Shown here: piece after piece, positions 14,360 to 21,663 of the stretch | How positions within the stretch are numbered: position 1 is the stretch's first letter | Layout: each line of letters opens with the position of its first letter | Assembly (NCBI GenBank): GCA_044507975.1 | Contig: JBIQIQ010000027.1 | Coordinates: 1 to 22,508 of the forward strand | DNA from: DASRWD01 sp044507975 | GTDB lineage: Bacteria; Deinococcota; Deinococci; Deinococcales; Trueperaceae | DNA length: 22,508 nucleotides | Direction of reading: 5' to 3' | Position numbers and translations under genes: made by a program | The notes under the pieces: generated by a model | Database searches by the model: none | Told to the model about the DNA's origin: nothing | The model's input: the letters and a program-made list of their open reading frames with translations, nothing else

Positions 14360-15471
14360 TCCCGGAGGACGCCGGCAACGCGACGCTCGAGCGGCCCGTA
14401 GCGGCCGAGGCGCCCCAGCAGCCGCCGCCTCGCCGCGGTCGTTGGGCAGCGCTGCTGATCACGCTCCTGATCGTCGTCATCGGCGCCGCCGGCGTGACGA
14501 TCGGGTTCCTGCTCTCCGCCCCCAGCGCCACGCCCCGCGCGGTCGAGTTCGAGGTGATGCCCGGGTGGGGCGGTAAGCGCGTCGCGCAGGAGCTCCAGGA
14601 GGCCGGGGTGGTGCGCTCGGCGCTGGCGTTCGAGTACTACCTGCGCTTCCGCGAGCTCGACACGAGGGTCGGCGAGGGTCTCTACGACCTGAGCCCGACG
14701 ATGGGTGCCCGCGAGGTCGCGGCGGCGCTCGTCTCCGGGGGCCGGCCGCGCGTCGTGTCGATCGTCGTGCCGGAGGGTTGGCGTGCCGTGGACATCGTGG
14801 CGCGCCTGGCGGCGAACGGCCTGGCCTCGGCGGAGGAGCTCGAGGCACTCGTGCAAGCCCCACGCCTCGAGCTGGCTCCGCCCTACCTGCCGGTGGGCCA
14901 GGGCCTCGAGGGCTACCTCTTCCCCGCCGTCTACGACGTCCCGGTGCACGCCACCGCCGAGCAGGCGTTGCGACCGATGGTCGAGCGGTTCAGGGCCGAG
15001 GTCTCCCGCCGGGAAGGCCTGGTCGAGCGCCTCGGGGAGCTCGGGCTCACCGTGCACCAGTGGGTGACGTTGGCGAGCATGGTGCAGGCCGAAGCCGCGA
15101 ACGAGACCGAGATGCCCATCATCGCCGGGGTGTTCCTGAACCGGCTCGAGCTCGGCATGCTGCTGCAGTCCGATCCCACCGTCGCCTACGGGCTCGGCAA
15201 GCCGATGCCGGAGCTCGACGCCGTCGCCGGCGACCTGCGCGTCGACACGCCCTGGAACACCTACACGCGGCCCGGCCTCCCCGCGACCCCGATCGGCAAC
15301 CCGGGCGCCGACGCGCTTGACGCCGTGCTCGCCCCCGAGCGCTACGCCGAGGGCGGCGCGCTCTACCTCTACTTCCTCCACGGCAACGACGGCGGGGAGA
15401 GCGTCTTTCGGCCCAACACGAACCTCCCGGCCCACAACCGCGACGTCGACACCTTCCTGAGGGGGCGCTGA
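14356..15471 (+). CDS. mltG: Endolytic murein transglycosylase MltG (YceG-like)
   Basis: This 371-residue membrane-anchored protein cuts nascent peptidoglycan strands and thereby limits glycan length. Residues 1-29 are a cytoplasmic tail, 30-53 a single membrane span, about 62-110 a LysM-like region, and about 130-370 the catalytic YceG domain. The active-site motif reads ASMVQAEAAN, with the catalytic Glu at 246; the first Glu of the commoner VEKE form is Gln here, as in other family members. LNRLELGMLLQSDPTVAYGLG and NTYTRPGLPATPIGNPG are the remaining hallmarks. GTG 14356 lacks a clear ribosome site and relies on coupling to ruvX through the GTGA overlap. Confidence 0.93.
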   Translation: MIPEDAGNATLERPVAAEAPQQPPPRRGRWAALLITLLIVVIGAAGVTIGFLLSAPSATPRAVEFEVMPGWGGKRVAQELQEAGVVRSALAFEYYLRFRELDTRVGEGLYDLSPTMGAREVAAALVSGGRPRVVSIVVPEGWRAVDIVARLAANGLASAEELEALVQAPRLELAPPYLPVGQGLEGYLFPAVYDVPVHATAEQALRPMVERFRAEVSRREGLVERLGELGLTVHQWVTLASMVQAEAANETEMPIIAGVFLNRLELGMLLQSDPTVAYGLGKPMPELDAVAGDLRVDTPWNTYTRPGLPATPIGNPGADALDAVLAPERYAEGGALYLYFLHGNDGGESVFRPNTNLPAHNRDVDTFLRGR

Positions 15472-15482
15472 GCGGCGTCTGT

Positions 15483-15488
15483 TAGGAT
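15483..15488 (+). promoter_or_regulatory. Putative -10 (TAGGAT) for dctQM
   Basis: TAGGAT lies 12 bases after the mltG stop and would start a message near 15495. The leader contains the 12-base perfect palindrome CGCCCGCGGGCG (about 15516-15527) and the ribosome site CTGGAGGGG (15531-15539). No clear -35 is seen. Confidence 0.3.
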
Positions 15489-15547
15489 GCCGCCGTAGCT
15501 CAAACGCGGCGTAGGCGCCCGCGGGCGTCTCTGGAGGGGCTGAGATC

Positions 15548-16228
15548 GTGGGCGTCCTGTTGGCTATCGCTCGTGGCATCGACGCCGTCACCGGACTGCT
15601 CGGCAGGCTCATGTGGTGGGTCTCGCTGTTCATGGTGACAGTCGGCGTCTACAACGTCATCACCCGGTACTTCTACGGCCCGCTCGAGTCGCTCGTCGGC
15701 CGCCAGCTCGCCGCGCGCATGACGGGCAACTTCTACCTCGAGCTGCAGACCTACTCCTTCGACCTCATCTTCCTGCTGGGCGCCGCCTACGTGCTGCGAG
15801 TCGACGGCCACGTGCGCGTCGACATCATCTACTCGAACCTCTCGGCGCGTCGCAAGGCGGTGGTCGACATCGTCGGCACCTGGCTCTTCCTCGTGCCGTT
15901 CGCAGCCCTCGGGATCCTCTACAGCCTCCCGTACGTGCGGCGGTCGTGGGCGACGCTCGAGATGAGCCCCAACCCCGGTGGACTGGCGCGCTACCCGATC
16001 AAGGCCGTCATCGTCGTCGCGTTCGCCCTGCTCATCCTTCAGGCGCTCTCGGAGACGATCCGCAACGCCGCGTTCCTGGCCGGCCGGAAGGGTTCCGGCA
16101 GCATCCACGAGAGCCCGCCGGCGCCCACCGAGATCGACGGCACCGCCGCGGGGGTCAGCGGCCCAGCGGGCTCGCACACTGGCACGCCGCCAGGACCAGC
16201 GTCGGAGCCCGGCAAGGGGCTCGCCTGA
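15548..16228 (+). CDS. dctQ: TRAP transporter small permease subunit (DctQ/TakQ-like)
   Basis: This 226-residue inner-membrane protein has four membrane spans at about residues 22-39, 66-86, 105-130 and 150-170. The DctQ features ELQTYSFDLIFLLGAAYVL and DGHVRVDII are present. The segment LEMSPNPGGLARYPIKA, before the last span, marks the larger subunits that serve keto-acid (TakP-type) TRAP systems. A loop of about 25 residues (43-67) separates the first two spans. Residues 181-226 form a Pro/Gly/Ser-rich tail with no recognisable fold, longer than usual. The start is GTG 15548 after CTGGAGGGG, and the stop shares a base with the dctM ATG. It forms the membrane complex with DctM and should receive substrate from the binding protein encoded at 20321-21409. 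Confidence 0.9.
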   Translation: MGVLLAIARGIDAVTGLLGRLMWWVSLFMVTVGVYNVITRYFYGPLESLVGRQLAARMTGNFYLELQTYSFDLIFLLGAAYVLRVDGHVRVDIIYSNLSARRKAVVDIVGTWLFLVPFAALGILYSLPYVRRSWATLEMSPNPGGLARYPIKAVIVVAFALLILQALSETIRNAAFLAGRKGSGSIHESPPAPTEIDGTAAGVSGPAGSHTGTPPGPASEPGKGLA

Positions 16229-17592
16229 TGCTCGGCCTGTGGATGTTCGCCGTCGTCGTCGGGTTCCTGCTCGTCGGCTTCCCCGTCGCGTTCACGCTGG
16301 GCGGCACGGCCGTGCTGTTCACGCTGATCGGCTCGAACTTCACGGAGGTCTACCTCGGGTTCTCGCTGCCGTGGGACACGGTCTTCAACGTGGCGCGGCT
16401 CAACATCCTGCCGCAGCGCATCTTCGGCACCATCATGGACAACTACACCCTGGTGGCGGTGCCCTTCTTCGTGTTCATGGGGGTGATGCTCGAGAGGAGC
16501 GGCCTGGCGGAGGAGCTCCTCGAGTCGATGGGCATGCTCTTCGGCAAGCTGCGCGGCGGCCTGGCGATCTCGGTCGTAGCCGTTGGCGCGTTGCTGGCGG
16601 CGTCGACGGGCGTCGTCGGCGCCTCGGTCGTCACGCTGGCGGTGCTCGCTCTGCCGGTCATGCTCAAGTACGGCTACTCGAAGACGCTGGCGACCGGCGT
16701 GGTCGCGGCGTCCGGGACGTTGGGGCAGATCATCCCGCCTTCGATCGTGCTCGTGATCCTCGGCGATCAGATCGGCGTGTCGGTCGGCGATCTCTTCCTC
16801 GGCTCGTTCATCCCTGGCTTCATGCTCGCCGGCTTGTTCATCCTGTGGGTCGCGTTCGTGGCGTGGCGCCGGCCCCAAGAGGCGCCGGCCATGCCCCCCG
16901 AAGCCCTCTCCGTGACCGGTTGGCCGCTGGCCCTCAAGCTGCTCAAGAGCCTGGTGCCGCCCCTCGTGCTCGTGATGCTCGTGCTCGGCACGATCTTCTT
17001 CGGGGTCGCCACCCCGACAGAGGCGGGGGCCGCCGGGGCGGCAGGGGCGACGGTCCTGGCGGCGCTCAACCGTCGCCTGAACCGGCGCAACCTCATGGAC
17101 ACGATGGACACGACCGTGCGCCTAACGAGCATGGTCTTCATCATCCTCGTCGGCGCGACCGCGTTCTCGATGGTCTTCACCGCGCTCGGGGGCGGGCACG
17201 TCGTCGACCAGTTCCTGCTCAACCTCCCGGGAGGGGCGGTCGGGTTCCTCTTCTTCACGATGCTGGTGATCTTCCTGCTCGGCTTCTTCATCGACTTCAT
17301 CGAGATCACCTTCATCGTCGTGCCGCTCATCGCGCCGATCGCCGAGAGGTTCTTCGGCGCCGACCTGATGCTGTGGTTCGGCGTCGTGATCGCGATGAAC
17401 CTGCAGAGCTCGTTCCTGACCCCACCGTTCGGCTTCTCGCTCTTCTACCTCAAGGGCGTGGCGCCGAAGGGCGTGAGGACGACCGACATCTACCGGGGCA
17501 TCATCCCGTTCGTCGCCATCCAGGTCGTGGCGCTCCTGGTGCTCATCCTCTTCCCCGGCATCGTGAACTTCCTGCCCACCATCGCGAGGTGA
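16228..17592 (+). CDS. dctM: TRAP transporter large permease subunit (DctM/TakM-like)
   Basis: This 454-residue sodium-coupled permease has about twelve spans. Family signatures include FPVAFTLGGTAVLF, YTLVAVPFFVFMGVMLERSGLAEELL, GGLAISVVAVGALLAASTGVVGASV, ASGTLGQIIPPSIVLVILGD, FFGVATPTEAGAAGA, and LGFFIDFIEITFIVVPLIAPI. The last reads LGFFIDFIEI rather than the commoner LGxFID-WxxI pattern. The NLQSSFLTPPFGFSLFYLKGVAP segment near the end is typical of the keto-acid/mannitol TRAP subgroup. It starts at ATG 16228, overlapping the dctQ stop by one base. A 13-bp hairpin directly follows. The periplasmic binding-protein gene is not in this operon but 2.7 kb away on the other strand. Confidence 0.94.
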   Translation: MLGLWMFAVVVGFLLVGFPVAFTLGGTAVLFTLIGSNFTEVYLGFSLPWDTVFNVARLNILPQRIFGTIMDNYTLVAVPFFVFMGVMLERSGLAEELLESMGMLFGKLRGGLAISVVAVGALLAASTGVVGASVVTLAVLALPVMLKYGYSKTLATGVVAASGTLGQIIPPSIVLVILGDQIGVSVGDLFLGSFIPGFMLAGLFILWVAFVAWRRPQEAPAMPPEALSVTGWPLALKLLKSLVPPLVLVMLVLGTIFFGVATPTEAGAAGAAGATVLAALNRRLNRRNLMDTMDTTVRLTSMVFIILVGATAFSMVFTALGGGHVVDQFLLNLPGGAVGFLFFTMLVIFLLGFFIDFIEITFIVVPLIAPIAERFFGADLMLWFGVVIAMNLQSSFLTPPFGFSLFYLKGVAPKGVRTTDIYRGIIPFVAIQVVALLVLILFPGIVNFLPTIAR

Positions 17593-17594
17593 CG

Positions 17595-17624
17595 GCGTGC
17601 CCGGCCGCTGTCGGCCGGGCACGC
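17595..17624. terminator. Bidirectional terminator between dctM and the protease gene
   Basis: GCGTGCCCGGCCG and CGGCCGGGCACGC form a perfect 13-bp stem with the loop CTGT. It lies two bases after the dctM stop and seven before the stop of the convergent protease gene, so it can end both transcripts. No T-tract is present on either side. Confidence 0.65.
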
Positions 17625-17631
17625 TCTGCGC

Positions 17632-20055
17632 TCAGGGGGTACAGCGTAGGTCGATGGCCGAGCCAGCTCCTCCGAAGACGCTGTCGAGCGGCGTGTCGTC
17701 GTACGTGCCGGAGGCGAGACTGGGTGCCGCCGCAGGCGTCGCCGTCAGGTCGCCGGGGTCGCAGACGCGGTCGGCCAGCCTGTCGAGCGCAGCGAAGAGC
17801 GTGACGACCGGGGCCGAGAACGACGTGCCGGCGTAGGCGATGGTCTGGCCGGCGCCTGCGGCACCCAGCTCGAAGAGCGCGCCGGGCGCCGCCACCTCGC
17901 CGCTGTTGGCGAAGCTAGAGCGCGACGGCGAGTACCCCGCCCCCGAGGCGTCGAGCGAGCTGACGCTGATGACCGTGGGCCAGGCGGCTGGGTACAGCGC
18001 GAAGCCGTGGCCGAGGTTGCCCGAGGAGGCGACGTGGACCAGCGAACCGAGCACGTACCCTCCGTTCTGCCAGCCGCCGTCGCAGCGGGGAAGCCCGTAC
18101 TTCTCCGCCGGGAGGGGGCAGTCGAGGTAGGCGAGCAGCGGGTCGTCCTCCGCGCCCAGCGGAGTGGTCAGGAGCTCCGCCAGCCCCTCGTCGTACTGCG
18201 CGCCGATGCCGTTGACGAGGCGGACCGCAGCCACGTACTCGTCGAAGGTCGTCACGCTGCTGGCCCCCAGGTCGGCGGCCACGGCGCAGGGGACGACGGC
18301 GAAGCTCATGTTCACGACGAAGTCGGTGAAGCCCAGCTCGCCGACCCGCGAGAGGTACTCGAGGCTGCCGCGTATGGCCGCGACGATCGCGGCCGTGTCC
18401 CGACCGGCCGTATCGACGGTCTGGAGGACGACCTCGCCCACGTAGCCGTGGCCGAACGAGTAGAGTGGCTCTCCCGTCGATCCGTTGACGCCCTGGACCG
18501 CGGGGCCGTGCCCGCTGCCCTGGAGGAGTCCGAGGAGGTGGTGGAGCACGAGGGCCCCGTGGGTCAGGTCACCGTTCGCGGCGAGCAGCGCGACCTCCTC
18601 CGCCGTCACCGGGTCACCCGACGTGAGCTGCGAGGGCAGCGCGTAGACGCCGTCGAACTCGTCGACGACGAGGACGGCCACGCGCCGATGGTAGTGACCC
18701 GCACCAGCGACGCCGGTGACCTCGCCCGCGACCTTCGAGGTCGTGGTCAGGCGCCCGGCGAAGCTCGCCGACGGCCCTACGAACAGGCCGCCCACGGCCC
18801 CGACGGCCTGGAGGCCGGCGCCCACCGCTTGGAGACCCTGGCCGGGCAGCCCCAGCTCGTTGGCGGCGCAGTTGCCGAGCGACTCGTCGAGCGGCTCGCC
18901 GCCGCTCAGCGACCTCAGCTCGCCGATGCTGGCGGGCGGCGGCGCGCCGGCGCCGACGACCAGCTCGATGGCGACCTGAGCCTCGTTGCCGCTGGTGTCG
19001 ATGGCGATGGCGGTTAGGGCGTACGCGCCGGCGGTCGGAGGCCGCCACTCCATCGTCCATGCGCCGGTATCGGTGTCGGTGAACGTGATGGGCTCCAGCT
19101 CGCCCAAGACGTCTTCGCTGGCGCTGCTGCCGATCAGGACCGGGCCCTCGAACACGAGCACGCGGTCGATGCCGACGTCGTCCAGCGCGGTGCCGCTCAG
19201 CGTGACCGTCTGACCCGCGTGGACCTCCGCCGGCTGGGGGAACAGCAGCGAGGGAGGCTCGACGTCGAGCGTGATGCCACCGGCGTGGAGGAACGGGCGC
19301 TCGAACGTGGCGGTGATCTCGTGACCGGACGTGGGCACGCCCTCGACGAGGCCCCAGCCCCGCACCGTGACGGTCACGACGAAGTGGTCCTGGGTGGGCG
19401 CCGTCGTCACGTGGACGCGGGCGCCGACCTTGCTCCCCAGCAGGTCACCGAGAGCGGCATCCAACTGGTACTCGGCCGTGAAGTCGGCGATCGGCACGCG
19501 GTAGGAGCCCGAGGCGGTGCGCACGACGAGGTAGAGGTCGAGCACCTCGCCAGGCTTGATGAAGTTGCGTGGCGCGGCGGGCAGCAGCTCCGCCTCGCCG
19601 AGCAGGGTGTGAACGTCGAGGCTGACCGTCTCCGTCGCATGCGACACGTCCCTTACCGTCTCGCCGTACGCGATCGGCGGTCCGCCGGGCGTCTCGCTAC
19701 CCGTGGTCCGGAAGGTGTACCGGCCTGGCGGCAGCATGACGGTGACGGTGGAGGCGCCGGCGCCGAGCGTCAGGACGGTCACGTCGCCATCGGGGTCGAA
19801 GACGTTGGCGGCGTCGAAGGTGACGACGTGGCCGTCCTCGTCATGGACGGTGATCGCGAAGTGCTGCACGACGCTGATGCCCTCCTGCATGGGAACGCCC
19901 TGCGGCACCATCGCGAGCGCCTCCTGCGCGCTGAGGACGACCTTCGTCATCCCAGCGGGCGCTTCCGGCCCGGGCTCGCGCCCGCACGCCGCCAGGAGGC
20001 CGACGATCAGAAGTAGGGCGAGGAACAGGGTGACGAAGGTGGTCGGTCGGGTCAT
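17632..20055 (-). CDS. Subtilisin-like (S8) serine protease, lipoprotein with Ig-like domain
   Basis: This 807-residue protein is exported by a lipoprotein signal peptide ending in the lipobox LLAAC (Cys24). About 265-366 is a bacterial Ig-like domain (PPSLLFP through LVVGAG). The catalytic part covers about 400-807. It has Asp465 in VAVLVVDEFDG, His499 in LTHGALVLHH, oxyanion Asn680 in VASSGNLGH, and nucleophile Ser745 in AGTSFSAP. The Asp-His and Asn-Ser distances match subtilisin, but His to Asn is 181 residues, about 90 longer, with a cysteine-containing insert. The repeat LQAVGA occurs twice near 410. ATG 20055 is preceded by GAGGTGA. The gene sits between the two halves of the TRAP system. 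It is probably a cell-envelope protease of unknown target. Confidence 0.88.
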   Translation of the reverse strand: MTRPTTFVTLFLALLLIVGLLAACGREPGPEAPAGMTKVVLSAQEALAMVPQGVPMQEGISVVQHFAITVHDEDGHVVTFDAANVFDPDGDVTVLTLGAGASTVTVMLPPGRYTFRTTGSETPGGPPIAYGETVRDVSHATETVSLDVHTLLGEAELLPAAPRNFIKPGEVLDLYLVVRTASGSYRVPIADFTAEYQLDAALGDLLGSKVGARVHVTTAPTQDHFVVTVTVRGWGLVEGVPTSGHEITATFERPFLHAGGITLDVEPPSLLFPQPAEVHAGQTVTLSGTALDDVGIDRVLVFEGPVLIGSSASEDVLGELEPITFTDTDTGAWTMEWRPPTAGAYALTAIAIDTSGNEAQVAIELVVGAGAPPPASIGELRSLSGGEPLDESLGNCAANELGLPGQGLQAVGAGLQAVGAVGGLFVGPSASFAGRLTTTSKVAGEVTGVAGAGHYHRRVAVLVVDEFDGVYALPSQLTSGDPVTAEEVALLAANGDLTHGALVLHHLLGLLQGSGHGPAVQGVNGSTGEPLYSFGHGYVGEVVLQTVDTAGRDTAAIVAAIRGSLEYLSRVGELGFTDFVVNMSFAVVPCAVAADLGASSVTTFDEYVAAVRLVNGIGAQYDEGLAELLTTPLGAEDDPLLAYLDCPLPAEKYGLPRCDGGWQNGGYVLGSLVHVASSGNLGHGFALYPAAWPTVISVSSLDASGAGYSPSRSSFANSGEVAAPGALFELGAAGAGQTIAYAGTSFSAPVVTLFAALDRLADRVCDPGDLTATPAAAPSLASGTYDDTPLDSVFGGAGSAIDLRCTP

Positions 20056-20144
20056 CGGTTCACCTCGGTGCGTCCCCACACCGTGCTGGCGCCGGCTCGG
20101 GACGAGACACGTCGCGGCGCAGCGCGTCGGCTCCGCCCCCACAT
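20052..20144 (-). CDS. Possible 30-codon leader ORF upstream of the protease gene
   Basis: A frame from ATG 20144 (MWGRSRRAAPRRVSSR at its start) runs 30 codons. It ends in a TGA that overlaps the protease start as ATGA. Its ATG lies ten bases after the TACTTT hexamer, about four bases after the expected transcription start, so it would be read from a nearly leaderless message. The peptide is Arg-rich (about nine Arg) and matches no family known to me. An open frame of this size can arise by chance at this base composition, so coding is uncertain; coupling to the protease is the main support. Confidence 0.25.
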   Translation of the reverse strand: MWGRSRRAAPRRVSSRAGASTVWGRTEVNR

Positions 20145-20154
20145 GAGAACTGTG

Positions 20155-20163
20155 AAAGTAGCA
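20155..20163 (-). promoter_or_regulatory. Putative extended -10 (TGCTACTTT) for the protease gene
   Basis: On the minus strand TACTTT follows TG one base upstream, the same TGCTA-type element seen before phnD and dcyD. The expected start near 20148 lies about 93 bases upstream of the protease ATG. The rest of this gap up to the dctP terminator hairpin (20164-20264) holds nothing I can identify. Confidence 0.4.
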
Positions 20164-20264
20164 TCGCCGTCCTGAGCGACACGTGCGCGCGTCACGCACC
20201 ACTGAGCGAGGTTCACGAGCTCGCGCCCGCACGCGTTCGCTCGTGAAGGTCCCCGTTACACGGA

Positions 20265-20297
20265 GCGCGGGCCGCCCCGCTGTGGGGCGGCCCGCGC
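20265..20297 (-). terminator. Strong hairpin ending the dctP transcript
   Basis: GCGCGGGCCGCCCC and GGGGCGGCCCGCGC form a perfect 14-bp stem with a five-base loop, 23 bases beyond the dctP stop. It separates dctP from the protease promoter. No long T-tract follows on the minus strand. Confidence 0.65.
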
Positions 20298-20320
20298 GCT
20301 TCGCTCTGCTGAGCTGGAGC

Positions 20321-21409
20321 TCAGCCGGTCTGGGAGTAGAGGAACGACTCGTAGGCGTGCTGGTTGCGCTCGTCGTACGGGCGGTTCTCCTCGAGGAAGG
20401 CGGTCATCGAGTCGGAGATGCGCCGGTACATCTCGTTCGACTGGCGCAGGTTCTCGTTGATGCGGGTCCAGCTGTCGTGGAAGGCCTGCAGCGTCTCCTG
20501 GTTGAACACGCGCGGCTCGGTGCCCGAGGCGACCATCCGGTTGAAGGCCGCCGGGTCCTTGGCCGTGTAGTCGGAGTACATCTGCGAGTTGACGGCCTTG
20601 GCCGCGGTGCGGAAGGCGGCCTGAAGGTGCTCGGGCAGGGAGTTCCAGGCATCGAGGTTGATGTAGGTGCAGAACCCGGCGCCGGGCTCGGCCCAACCGG
20701 GGCCGTAGTAGTAGCGCGCCGCGTTGTTCAGGCCGAGCGTCTCGTCGTCGTGCGGCCCCACCCACTCGGCCGCGTCGAGCACACCGCGCTCGAGGGCGAG
20801 GAAGATCTCGCCTCCCGCGAGCGTCTGGACGTTGACGCCGACGTCGGCGTAGACCTGGCCGCCCAGCCCGGCGGTGCGGAACGCGAGGCCGCGCAGGTCG
20901 TCGGGGGAGTTGATCTCGCGGTTGAACCAGCCGGCCATCTGCATGCTGGTGTTGCCGGAGAGCAGGCCGATCATGTTGTCGCGAGCGTTGAGCTCGTCCC
21001 ACAGCGCCTGGCCCTCGCCGGCGTGGATCCAGGCGTTGAGCTGCACGGCGGTCATGCCGAAGGGCACGCAGGTGAAGAACGCGTGGGAAGGGTCCTTGCC
21101 GATGTAGTAGTACGACGCCGAGTGCCCGAGCTCGAAGGCCCCGCTGGCGACGGCGTCGAAGACCTCGAGGCCGCCGATCTGGGCGCCCGCGGGGAACACT
21201 TCGATGTCGACCTGGCCGTCGGTCATCTCGCGTAGGTAGTTGGCCAGGTTCACCGCGCCCCCGTAGAGGTTGTCGAGCGAGGTGGGCCAGGACGTAGGCA
21301 TGCCCCAGCGGTACACCTGACTCCCCTGCGCCTTCGCGAACATGAGGGGCGAGAGGCTGGCGCTGGCAGCGACCACACCGGCCTTCTTGAGGAAATCGCG
21401 ACGTCTCAT
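20321..21409 (-). CDS. dctP: TRAP transporter substrate-binding protein, TakP-like (2-oxo/hydroxy acid type)
   Basis: This 362-residue periplasmic protein begins with a twin-arginine signal (MRRRDFLKKAG, with a cleavage region near AKAQG), so it is probably exported folded. The mature part resembles Rhodobacter TakP, a sodium-dependent 2-keto-acid binder, and the Thermus lactate-binding relative. Shared marks are SLDNLYGGAVNLANYL, ASYYYIGKDPSHAF, VPFGMTAVQLNAWIH, GWFNREINSPDDLRGL, GGEIFLALERGVLDAAEWVGPHDDETLG and YYYGPGWAEPG. ATG 21409 follows TGGAGG six bases upstream; a TTG four codons earlier is rejected. It should feed DctQM at 15548-17592, which lack their own binding protein, although it is transcribed separately. 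The ligand is inferred from subfamily, so pyruvate-like or lactate-like acids are likely. Confidence 0.9.
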   Translation of the reverse strand: MRRRDFLKKAGVVAASASLSPLMFAKAQGSQVYRWGMPTSWPTSLDNLYGGAVNLANYLREMTDGQVDIEVFPAGAQIGGLEVFDAVASGAFELGHSASYYYIGKDPSHAFFTCVPFGMTAVQLNAWIHAGEGQALWDELNARDNMIGLLSGNTSMQMAGWFNREINSPDDLRGLAFRTAGLGGQVYADVGVNVQTLAGGEIFLALERGVLDAAEWVGPHDDETLGLNNAARYYYGPGWAEPGAGFCTYINLDAWNSLPEHLQAAFRTAAKAVNSQMYSDYTAKDPAAFNRMVASGTEPRVFNQETLQAFHDSWTRINENLRQSNEMYRRISDSMTAFLEENRPYDERNQHAYESFLYSQTG

Positions 21410-21448
21410 CCGGACCTCCAAGGAGCCTTCGGTTTGTCGAACGCCCTC

Positions 21449-21454
21449 ATCTTA
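21449..21454 (-). promoter_or_regulatory. Putative -10 (TAAGAT) for dctP
   Basis: TAAGAT on the minus strand sits just after the stop of the small upstream gene and predicts a start near 21442. This gives a leader of about 33 bases containing the TGGAGG ribosome site. It would allow dctP to be transcribed independently of the upstream genes. Confidence 0.35.
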
Positions 21455-21460
21455 CCCGGT

Positions 21461-21652
21461 TCACCCGTCGTCGTCGCCCCGCTTCTCCTGCGCTGGTGAA
21501 CGCCGCTCGAGCCGCCCGGCCTTCCTGGCAGCCTCCGTGAGCAGGTACTCGATCTGAGCGTTCACGCTCCTCAGGTCGTCCGCGGCCCACCGCTCGAGAG
21601 CGGCGTAGAGCCGCGGATCGATCCGCAGGAGGAAGCGCTTGCGCTCGGCCAC
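21461..21652 (-). CDS. Small Arc-type ribbon-helix-helix DNA-binding protein
   Basis: This 63-residue protein starts at GTG 21652. KRFLLRIDPRLYAALERWAADDLRSVNAQIEYLLTEA follows the Arc/MetJ-like ribbon-helix-helix pattern: a short strand (RFLLRI), helix one (PRLYAALERWAADD), a turn with SVN, then helix two (AQIEYLLTEAARKAG). The last 15 residues are charged and probably disordered. Such proteins are dimeric repressors or antitoxins. No toxin gene adjoins it. It starts 11 bases after the alpha/beta hydrolase stop, so they probably share a transcript, and it lies just upstream of dctP, whose promoter it might regulate; that is inference. The segment GGAG directly abuts the GTG, so the ribosome site is not ideal. 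Confidence 0.75.
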   Translation of the reverse strand: MAERKRFLLRIDPRLYAALERWAADDLRSVNAQIEYLLTEAARKAGRLERRSPAQEKRGDDDG

Positions 21653-21663
21653 CTCCGCGCCTG

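Noticed and set aside
15516..15527. Perfect palindrome CGCCCGCGGGCG in the dctQ leader
   Set aside because: Such short GC palindromes are expected by chance at this composition, and there is no loop for a stable hairpin.
20056..20232. In-frame 59-residue N-terminal extension of the protease
   Set aside because: It would place a charged stretch before a clear lipoprotein signal peptide; ATG 20055 with GAGGTGA upstream is better.
21410..21421. TTG start four codons upstream of dctP
   Set aside because: The codons overlap the TGGAGG ribosome site, and the twin-arginine signal begins naturally at ATG 21409.
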